Shown: one piece after another, positions 56,395 through 64,000 of the stretch
How the letters are laid out: each line of letters begins with the position of its first letter
Numbering within the stretch: position 1 is the first letter of the stretch
Assembly: GCA_018398815.1 (NCBI GenBank)
Contig: CM031595.1
Span: forward strand, 134,419,346 to 134,483,345
DNA length: 64,000 nt
DNA from: Conus ventricosus
Lineage: Eukaryota > Mollusca > Gastropoda > Neogastropoda > Conidae
Direction of reading: 5' to 3'
The notes under the pieces: generated by a model
Told to the model about the DNA's origin: nothing
Databases searched by the model: none
Seen by the model: only the letters and a program-made list of their open reading frames with translations
Position numbers and translations under genes: made by a program

Positions 56395-57011
56395 TCTTGC
56401 TGTTCTGATGGGAAAATACTCGTTCTGAGCCGCATGTGATCCGGTGTCTCCTGGCGGAGGCCAAACACCAAATAACATGAGGACGTGAGGTGACGTGTTT
56501 AAATGCTTCCTGAGCGTACTTCAGCTTTCCAGGATACGCCTGTTTGGCTAAGTGGGTGATCTGAGAGCGCTCTCCCGGATTTTTAAACACCACCAGATGA
56601 TGACTGTTCAAACTGATGGTGCGCTGCTCTTTGTTCGTCCCAAACAAGTTCTGAACGATATACATGACACTCATATCGTGATGACGACTGCCCTTTGTGA
56701 ACAACTTGGTCACTCGGTCATCTGCCTCATTCATCAGGTCATCCAAAATCACAAGACGCCGTTTGTGTCCATCCAGTTTGTCTAAGTTTGGTTATCCTTC
56801 AACAAAAGTCACTCCCCGTAACTGATGATACTAGGTTGCCATTCACCATAACACCAGACATCCTCTCAGGGGGTGGAGTCATCGTATCTGTTACAGAGTT
56901 CAAAAACTGAGTGACCCACACTGTCTTACCACTCCCTGCAGGACCAGCAATCACACCGTAAAAGGATGTTTCCACCTTGGATCCATTCTGCCAACTAATC
57001 GTCTTTGACAT
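56395..57011 (-). pseudogene. Viral-type DNA packaging ATPase (FtsK/HerA fold)
   Basis: Starts at ATG 57011 (MSKTISWQNG). Walker A, AGPAGSGKT, is at about 56955-56931. Walker B, LVILDDLMNEADD, is at about 56755-56720 with the two Asp, followed by NLF (56650 region) and an LNSHHLVVFKNPGERSQI segment resembling the sensor region. This is the pattern of the A32-like ATPases that pump genome DNA into capsids in Polintons/adintoviruses and related viruses. The N- and C-terminal halves are in different frames: one shift falls near 56800-56830, another near 56480. At roughly 205 codons it is close to full size. Whether it is an endogenised relic or a nearly intact gene with base errors cannot be told here. 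Upstream lie AT-rich spacer and repeats, and downstream the gap. Confidence 0.75.
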
Positions 57012-57119
57012 CGACCCACCTCTTAAAAAACAAATAGGAAATAGATAAAAACAAGAGAAAAAAAATCCCCTCCCCGTTTTAAACCGTCTCACCAGAACCT
57101 ACTTACCTCTTCTCATCAC

Positions 57120-57420
57120 ATGACGTCTTCAAACGACCCCAACAACCAATCAGTGCCTTTCCCGCTCATTTTAAATCCTCTCACCCTGACCTACTAACCC
57201 CAGTCTAGTTACCCCAATCTTTAAAAAAAAACAACAACAACGAACCAATCAATACGCTTCCCACCTATTTCAAATCCTCTCACCCTGACCTACTGACCCC
57301 ATCAGGTGACCTAGGGTGGGGTGGTGTGACCTGTGACCTATTTTCACACCATCTCACCCTCTCACCCTTTCACCAGGGTATAAATTCGACATCCCCCTAC
57401 TACTATCATGAAAGGTAGAG
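57120..57420. repeat. About 99-bp duplicated segment upstream of the ATPase
   Basis: CCAATCA...TCCTCTCACCCTGACCTACT...ACCCC occurs at about 57146 and again at 57245, followed by partial copies (TGTGACCTGTGACCTA, CACCATCTCACCCTCTCACC). A TATAAAT at about 57379 faces the plus strand. I infer no transcript from it. Confidence 0.6.
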
Positions 57421-58092
57421 GGAGGCGCAGAGGGAATTATTAATGTAAATATGTCAATATATAAAACAAAACAAAAAAAAGGGGGGGGGGCACATTGGCA
57501 CGTGATATGTAAAAGAAAAAGAAGAGAAGATGACAATTATCTCATCCTACAATGTCCATTCTCTCTCTCTGATTGGCTGCTTTGGGCACGTGTAATATAC
57601 ATGGTTTTAAATGCAGATAGCACGCTCAAACTACCACAAAGTATTTCGAGTTATAACGCTCTGAAAAGCCCACCCAAATCAGTGAATGAATAAAAGAAAT
57701 AAAGTGAATTAAACACACAGAAGAAAAAAAACAATAACTTACGAAGAAAGATTTAATTTAATTCCATATTGATCTAATACAGCACCTATATGGAAGACAC
57801 AAATTAAAGAAAGGAAACAATAAATATGAACGAAAATAAGGCGACTCAATCTCTGATGAACATGCTGAAATGTTCACAATTGGCTCCAAGCGCCTGTGGG
57901 CGGAATTCACTGAAAGTTCAGAAAGTGACGCACAACGCAGGCTACCTTAAAAGTGTCTGCCCCTCTGTTTTCCGCTCAGATGCGACACACGCACAACGTT
58001 CACAGCACTGTGACTCCGCCACTGCAGCGACTGTGCAGCCGTTTGGTTGAGAAGAACATTTTGCTGATAACGCAGCAAGAAAAGCAACAGAA
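57421..58092. other. Upstream region of the lengsin-like exon
   Basis: AT-rich sequence with a G-run at 57481-57490 and A-runs near 57725. No coding frame is recognised. The last 200 bp (from about 57880) are less AT-rich and probably include the 5' untranslated region of the gene starting at 58093. Its exact start is unknown, and no clear TATA box is seen close to the ATG. Confidence 0.45.
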
Positions 58093-58246
58093 ATGGCGGA
58101 AGGGGTGAAGCAGATGGAAGAAGAGCTGAAGCAGTTTGACTTTGTCCAGTTCGCTATATGTGACCTGCACGGCATTCCCAAGGGAAGGCTGGTACCTCGT
58201 CACATGCTGAGCCAGGCGTGTCGTGACGGTGTGGGCATTTTCTCAG
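58093..58246 (+). CDS. Lengsin/glutamine-synthetase-like protein, first coding exon
   Basis: The ATG at 58093 (within one base) opens MAEGVKQMEEELKQFDFVQF, AICDLHGIPKGRLVPRHMLS, QACRDGVGIFSG, and the exon ends at CAG followed by GTGAGT, a consensus splice donor, in phase 1. The N-terminal motif with D-x-H/S-G-I-P-K/R-G-R-L-V-P and G-V-G-I is the beta-grasp start of glutamine-synthetase-fold proteins. The D-L-H-G form points to the lengsin branch, a GS-like family without proven glutamine synthetase activity. The open frame beyond 58246 is intron (microsatellite). I did not find the next exon in the low-quality sequence that follows. It could alternatively be another GS class I-type member. 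Confidence 0.75.
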
Positions 58247-58340
58247 GTGAGTCTAAGACTAAGGACTTGAAGTTAGAGTTAGTCTTGTACGCGTTTTTGT
58301 GCCAGTGGTCACACTGTTTCTGCAGAGTGCATGAGCCATT

Positions 58341-58341
58341 T

Positions 58342-58388
<47 letters not shown>

Positions 58389-58391
58389 ACA

Positions 58392-58462
<71 letters not shown>

Positions 58463-58515
58463 GCACGCACGCACGCACACACACACACACCCCCACACAC
58501 CCACACACACACTTT
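58341..58515. repeat. (CA)n(CGCA)n microsatellite in the intron
   Basis: About 22 CA, then about 17 GCAC/CGCA units, then CA/CCCA. It produces Thr/His/Ala and Cys/Val/Arg-rich frames on both strands, which are not genes. Confidence 0.97.
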
Positions 58516-58559
58516 GTTTCTTATTTATTTTAGGGCTACCCAGCAGTACTGCGTTAGTC

Positions 58560-59521
58560 TTTAAAGGAGTTATTGAGAAAGTAAAAAGGGAAAACGACGG
58601 GGCCCCGTAGCCCCACCCTGAATGGGGCCCCTTTTAATATTATAATGGCAATCCCAAACTGTTTATAATTTTTTTTAAAAGTACTTTTTGTGAATTCCCT
58701 TTACCCTCTAAATGGGTTTTTTAAAGGGTTTTAAAAACTTCGCATGGTAAAGGGAAACCCTAAATTTTAAAAAATTTGGTTTATAGCACAAAAAAAAAAG
58801 AAAAAAAAGAATAAATGAATGAATGAATGAATGAAGGGAAAAAAAGGAAGGGAATGAATAAATGAATAAAATAAAAAAGGGGGGGAAAAATACTCGACAA
58901 AACTTGCCTAATGTGTCTCCCGCAGCCCTTTCCCTTTGCACATACAGACTTTTATATTGGGTTTTTAAAGGGGGCCCGCGACGCAATGCATAGGCAAAAC
59001 CACATAACCCCGGGGGGTTTTCTTTTGTTGGTTTTGTGTTGTGGGTGGGTGTGTGTGTGTGTTTTGTGTGGTGTTTTTGTGGTGTGTGTGTGTGTGATTG
59101 ACAGTGTGTAAATCCGAGTATCACGACCCAAAAATCGAATGGTTCATTGCAAGGGGTTTGGGAAGGGCGGGGAATAAAAAGGGGGCGGGGATAAGCGCCA
59201 ACAGGGGGCCCACCCGGGGGGGAGATTTGTGTGTGGGTGTGTTGTGTTTGTGTGTGTGTGTTGTGTTTTGTTTTGTTTGTGTGGTTTTGTGGTGTGTGTG
59301 TGTTTTGTTTTGTGTTTGGTGTGTTGTGTGTGTGTGTGGGCGGGGGGGGGGGGTTAACCCGGGGGAAAAAGCAGGTTTTGCATTTGGAACCCCGTTAGGG
59401 AGGGGGTGGGCGTGAGGTGGAAGGGGAGCGAGGCAAAAAACCCTACACAAAACCAACCCCCAAAAGCGCGCCCCACAGAAACAATATGGAGGGGGGTTCT
59501 GGATGAGGTGCTTTCGACCCC

Positions 59522-59552
<31 letters not shown>

Positions 59553-60290
59553 CCTTTTTTTGTTTTGCCCAAACCCCTCTACGCCCCCTCAGACCCCGTG
59601 CCCCACCCCGCCCATTCCGACACCCGTCCCCCAGCCAAAAGCCCGGTGGGCCCCCCGCGCCCCGGGCCCCGGGCCCCAACCCAAGGGGGAAAAGTAAAAT
59701 GTCAAGTTTTTCAAGGGGCAACCTACGAGGGGGGCCACTGCACTGCTCCCCGAGTCATTGGGGTCGTTTTCCCGTGGCCCCCTGTTCTGTTTAAACACGC
59801 GGGACACCCCCTTTACTACGCCCCCTTTACGGGACGAAATAATTGCTTGTCGCGGACCCGGGGCGTGAGTGAGCTCCCCCTCCGAAGGGCGCCACCCCCG
59901 TCCGCCCAAACCGACACCCCCCCCCCCCCCCCCCCCCCCCAATGGACTAGCCGTTTACCGGGGGACTCCGAGGGAAACCCAAAACCCAAGGCCCTTGGGA
60001 CGTAGAGGGGGACATCGAAATTGGGGCACCATAAAGGGGCAGGGCATGAAGGGCCACGGGAATTTTGAGACTTTTTTATGCTGACCCGATGGAATGAGGA
60101 TGATTAGATGATGCTCGGTTTTCCCAAATTTCGGTCTGAAAACTCTTTGGCAGGGCTGTACTTTTTGCTTCCTTTCTTAATATATCCCGGGGGTAAACCC
60201 GGCCCCGAGAGTTACGGCACCTGCAGTTTTTGGCATAAAAAATTGACCCAAACCACTTCAGAAAGCACCCCATTAAGTGGATGAAACTCG
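58560..60290. other. Low-quality sequence with no assignable gene
   Basis: The sequence is marked by improbable runs of G, C, T and A and by GGGCCC/TTTAAA-like blocks. It includes an (AATG)n patch at 58812-58835, GT-rich runs at 59040-59100 and 59225-59350, a T-run of about 28 at 59525-59552 and a C-run at 59918-59940. Open frames are long only because of low complexity. Any further exon of the lengsin-like gene would lie here or beyond, but I cannot read one. Confidence 0.6.
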
Positions 60291-60460
60291 ACTTTTGGGG
60301 CCCCCCACTTTCCCAACTGAGTCCGCGGGCAAATGAACTCTGGGTAGGACCCGGGGTGGGCAAAAAAACCCCACTGCCCTTGATGGGTTTCAAACCCCAC
60401 GACCTCCCAGCCGGGAGCCCGCGACGCTAACCCTTTCCCCCCGGCCCGGTAGTTCGACCA
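60290..60460 (-). mobile_element. tRNA-derived SINE (probable)
   Basis: The minus strand from about 60445 reads GGTTAGCGTCGCGGGCTCCC, then GGCTGGGAGGTCGTGGGGTT, then TGAAACCC. This resembles a tRNA-derived promoter: an A-box-like GTTAGCG and a B-box-like GGTTTGAAACC (consensus GGTTCGANNCC). A GC-containing body follows to about 60290. Homopolymer corruption blurs the boxes. No target duplication was identified. Confidence 0.5.
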
Positions 60461-60477
60461 CAATATTTGACGATTGA

Positions 60478-60880
60478 GGAGAGGGGTTTGGGGAAATTGG
60501 GAGAGCGGTGGGGTTTTTGGGGGGAGCGGTGGGGAAATTTTTTGGGGGAAAAGCGGTGAGGTTTTAAAGGGGAGCGGTGAGGATATGAGGAGAGCGGTGA
60601 GGATTTGAGGAGAGCGGTGGGGTTTTGGGGGAGGGGGGAGGATGAACTTTCTGGGCTTGTGGATTCCTTTTCCCGTTGTCGCGGGTTTTTTTTTGAATTT
60701 TTAAATGACGTGGTCGTTTGTTTTTGTTTGAATGTTTAAATGACGTGGTCGCTGTTTTTGTTTGAATGTTTAAATGACGTTGTCGCTTTTTTTTGTTTGA
60801 ATTTTTAAATGACGGGGTTTCGTTTTTTTGTTTGAATGTTTAAAGGGACGTGGTCGCTGTTTTGTTTAAAAGTTTAAAGG
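60478..60880. repeat. Two short tandem repeats (GAGAGCGGTGAGG-type; 34-bp)
   Basis: 60478-60640 holds seven or so copies of a roughly 20-bp unit, GGAGAGCGGTGAGGATTTGA. 60690-60880 holds five or so copies of a roughly 34-bp unit, TTTGAATGTTTAAATGACG followed by TGGTCGCTGTTTTTG. Both are smeared by extra homopolymer bases. Confidence 0.8.
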
Positions 60881-61684
60881 GGAGGGGCCCGTGGAGGGGG
60901 AAAGAGGGGCGGGAGAGGGCCCTCGGCGAATAAAAGTTTGGATTTAAGTCGGTTTTTTGGGACCCCCTTTTTTAAACCTTTCCTATCCCTTCTTTCCTAA
61001 ACCCCCCCCCCCCCTTCCCCCCCCCTCCCCCCAACATCAGAAAACCCCTGGCTTGAGGTCTTTAGAGATACAAAAAAAACGACAGGTCCACCAAGAAAGA
61101 AAGAAACCTGGACTGCCCGAAAACCCCCTTTTCCAAACCCTCGAGGGTGTCAAAAACCCCCAGTGTGTTTTTCTTTTTGCAGGGGGGGCCTTTTTTTCGA
61201 TCCGGTCTCCCTGTCTTTAAATTTTACCTGCCCAGCTTTTCAGCCCCGCCCATTTATCTACGATTTGTCTGTCTTTGGGGGGCTGGAAACGCACTGTACG
61301 AGGCTTTTTTAGGGGGGTTAACTTTAAAAGGTGTCCGATCTTTACCTCATTATACTTTTCTATCCGCGGGGTTTAGTATGAAAAACCCAGGATCCGACAT
61401 TCCCCCCTTTTGTACGGGGGGCCCTTTTTGTGAAGTCAGTTATTACATGAAAAAGACCCGTATCTATAAAGGGATAGGGATTTTCCCCCTTTTTAAAACA
61501 GGGCGTTCGTGGGTTTGTATTTCCCCACTGAAACGGCTTTTTTTGGGGGTTAGTGTCTGGCCAAGGTGTTTGTACAGTCAGTTGTTTTACAGGGATCAGA
61601 TCTAACTCACTGTACAAGGTGTTTAAGGGTTGATTTGCCGAGGAATCAGTCTTCACCCCTTTTTAAGGGCGGCTTGTGGGGGCA
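60881..61684. other. Unassigned low-quality sequence
   Basis: Overlapping frames of 98-152 codons on both strands (60957-61605 plus, 61360-61656 minus) arise in sequence full of artificial runs. I recognise no protein in them. It may correspond to DNA missing in the gap on the opposite arm. Confidence 0.4.
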
Positions 61685-64000
61685 CCTTTCTGAAATTTGA
61701 AAATTTTCTTCTTTCCAATTATACTGGGCTGTTGTAGGTCCCTTTCTGAAAATTTAAAAAATATCTTCACCCAAAATTATATGGGTCCCTTTTTGGGTCC
61801 CCTTTTTGCAATTAAAAATCTTACCCAAAGTTATACGGGGCTGTTTGTGGGGCCCCCTTTTTCGAAATTTAAAATACCCTTCACCCAAATTTATACAGGG
61901 CCTGTTTGGTAGGGTCACCTTTCTGCTTTTTAAAATATCTTAAATTCCAAAATTTACGGGGATGTTGTAGGGTCCCCTTTCTGCAAAAAAAATATCTTCA
62001 TCCAATTATACAGGGCTTTTTTTTGGTGGGGTTTCCCTTTTCTGCACTTTCTGCAATGAAAATATCTTACCCAATTATACTGGGCTGCTTGTAGGGTAAA
62101 CCTTTCTGAAAAATGAAAAAAATTTACCCAATTATACAGGGCTGTTTGCGGGCCCACCTTTCTGAAATAAAAATTATCTTCATAAAATTTTTACGGGGTT
62201 TTGCTTTTTGGGGCACCTTTCGGCAATAAAAAATTTATACCCATCCATTTTAAAAAAAGGGGTTTGTGTTGTAATTTTTTATTGTAAAGGGCTTTGGTGT
62301 AGTATTCTTTTATCATAGAGCATTGAATTTTTCATTTTAAATTGTAAATTGTTGTTTGGGTTTTGTATACTATTTTTTAATAAAATAGTGATGTGTTGTC
62401 TTTTTTTTAAGCAGTCCCAACCCACTGGGGGCCCCCCTTTCCCCTTGGGGTCAGGGGAGGCCTTATCCCAAAAGTTTGTGTCCCCCCCTAAAACATTTTT
62501 TTCCCCAGTGCATGTTTTTTCGTCCGCAGTCACAGTTGAATGTTGAGGTTATGTCCTCTTCCGTGGCCTTGGGAAACCGTTTCCTCTTTAAAACCTTTTG
62601 TGGGTTTTTTACAGTAGAAATTTATGCAACAGGGGCCCAGCAAACTGCCCCTACGTGACGGCCAGAATTAGTATTAACATTACTATTACTGCTAGAGCTA
62701 CCCTATACAATCGTTGTAAACTTTAAAAATGCGGCATCTTTTGAGGATTATAGCCCCGAAAATAAGGGTTTTTTTGCCCTTACCTTGCGTGACGTTCTGA
62801 TGTTTCAATACCAGTCAATAAACCCTTCTGATCAAAAACAACCCGGACACGCCATGGTGACGAGAAAAAAGAGTTTTTGGAAGTTTGGGCCCCCCCCCAA
62901 ACGACCCCCTTTTTTATGGATTTTGATTTCTTTTAAAAATCTGCAAGCGTTGTTTTATCAACACTCCCCGGAAAAATTTTTCCCCGGACCCAGATGGGGT
63001 TTAACTGTGTGCCCACGGCGCCGGAAGGGAAACCTGCAGTTGCTGCCGGGGGTTGGGGTTTCACGATGTTTCCCAAGGGTTTGTGTTGTCCCCGTGGAAA
63101 AAAAAAAGAATACTTTCGTCTCGAAAGAAAATAGTCTTTTAAAAAGGGAAAGGTGGGGGTTGGTATTGTGCATCTACATACTTTTCTTTGAGCAAAAACT
63201 GTTCCTTCCCGGGGCCAACTTTGATCATGCCAATTAAAAAACCCACAAGCTACACAGAAAGGCCCTGATGTCAAATGGGGACTTTTTCCCCTTGACACAC
63301 ACCGGGATTACACGGGTAAGCTACCCCTATGCTTTCCCCGTCCCCTTTCGTTTCAAAGGACTTCCGCATTATTAGTGGTCTTGAAATTAATCGTATGTAA
63401 AATTTTGGGAACTGCTTATTTTGAAAAATTTGCAGCCTTACTGCTCATGCCCCCCAATTTTTTTCACCGGGGGGTCCCTTTTTGTTCATTCTCTGATTAC
63501 AATCTCTTTTTTTTAAAACAGCCCCTTCAAAAAACCCTGCCAGCCCTTCCTTTTAAATTGAAAATGAATTAAAACCGTACAGTGTTTAACTTAGAGTTAG
63601 GTTCTCAAGCGTCCGCCACAACCCAAAAAAAAGTGTAAAAAAACATTTGGGCCCATTAGTTTTTAAAAATTTTGAAAAGGGGGGACTACATCCTGGTTGA
63701 TGGGTTCCCGTCGCCGCAGTCGGTCAAAAAAATTCGTTCTACCACCCCTTTTTAAAAGGGAAAAATTCAGTTTTTCCCAAACCGTTCCTGTTCAAAGGGT
63801 CTTTTTAAAAACCCAATATTATTATCAAATGCTTTAAACCAGGGAGATTCTTCACTTGTTTTCCCCTTGTCCCCAAACAGGGGGAAAAAACACCCCAAAA
63901 ACCCGTTAAACATGGAGCGCTGAGGTCTGCTCTCCCCCCCCCCCCCCCCCCCCAAAATTTTAAAATAAAATTGCTTTTAAACCCCCCTTTTTTCCGATGC
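61685..64000. repeat. Large inverted repeat, right arm
   Basis: Reverse complement of 53020-55203, with many substitutions of mixed bases by homopolymer runs. It contains the inverted 55-bp array (61690-62240), the segment ATTAGTATTAACATTAC (about 62667), the Tc1-like relic (about 62850-63070) and the broken counterpart of the 92-codon frame (63660-63955). It continues past the window end. Confidence 0.85.
61690..62240. repeat. 55-bp minisatellite, inverted copy
   Basis: About ten units of the repeat at 54690-55203 on the other strand (for example CCCAATTATACTGGGCTGCT followed by TGTAGGG), heavily altered by homopolymer-type errors. Confidence 0.85.

Noticed and set aside
58200..58564. Frames of 67-102 codons after the lengsin-like exon
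   Set aside because: They lie in the intronic CA/CGCA microsatellite. The real exon ends at the GTGAGT donor.
59098..60463. Several frames of 64-199 codons
   Set aside because: They result from homopolymer-corrupted sequence and GT, T and C runs. No domain is recognisable.

Overview
This window is a repeat-dominated, gene-poor stretch of a eukaryotic (animal) nuclear genome. There is no bacterial-type gene organisation, host coding sequence is split by introns, and most of the DNA is transposable elements, endogenous virus-like elements and satellites. The mix of Ty3/Gypsy elements, mariner and Tc1 relics, Polinton-type genes, tRNA-like SINE sequence and long minisatellites fits an invertebrate. 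I favour a lophotrochozoan, probably a mollusc, but that is inference from the type of repeat content and not from a diagnostic gene. The only convincing host gene piece is a first coding exon of a lengsin/glutamine-synthetase-fold protein at about 58.09-58.25 kb.

Layout. 0-0.92 kb: left part of a 49-bp minisatellite. 0.92-22.3 kb: a minus-strand Ty3/Gypsy-type LTR element inserted in that minisatellite. Its 3' LTR is at 0.92-2.25 kb, with a polypurine tract just inside. Its 5' LTR is at 21.05-22.33 kb, with gag at 19.2-21.0 kb. Its interior seems to be split by a decayed Polinton/Maverick (about 6.6-17.3 kb) whose protein-primed DNA polymerase B is clear. 19.2-26.04 and 26.04-33.55 kb: two tandem copies of one block (gag, 5' LTR, 49-bp array, about 1 kb spacer, mariner, 62-bp minisatellite). 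33.55-42.6 kb: a 9-kb satellite of 38-bp units with a 46-bp variant and a higher-order pattern. 43.4-52.9 kb: a roughly 146-bp satellite interrupted by a second, internally deleted Gypsy element at 44.50-52.69 kb. That element has 2.2-kb LTRs, a tRNA-Pro-like primer site and an integrase-before-RNase H order (Gmr1-like). 53.0-55.2 kb and 61.7-64.0 kb: two arms of a large inverted repeat, each with a 55-bp minisatellite and a Tc1-like relic. 55.20-56.20 kb: a placeholder gap of exactly 1000 N. 56.2-57.0 kb: a minus-strand viral-type packaging ATPase next to the gap. 58.1 kb: the lengsin-like exon. 58.6-64 kb: sequence with a visibly corrupted consensus.

The most interesting structures are: (i) a 62-bp minisatellite apparently born from the terminal inverted repeat of a mariner transposon, whose period carries the outer end of that repeat; (ii) virus-like replication and packaging genes from what look like two separate elements; (iii) a Gypsy element with copia-like domain order; (iv) satellites interrupted or bounded by mobile elements with matching target-site signatures; and (v) a large inverted repeat next to a scaffold gap.

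Sequence quality is uneven. Single-base indels are common, so many 'pseudogene' frameshifts may be assembly errors. I separate that possibility from true decay where I can.
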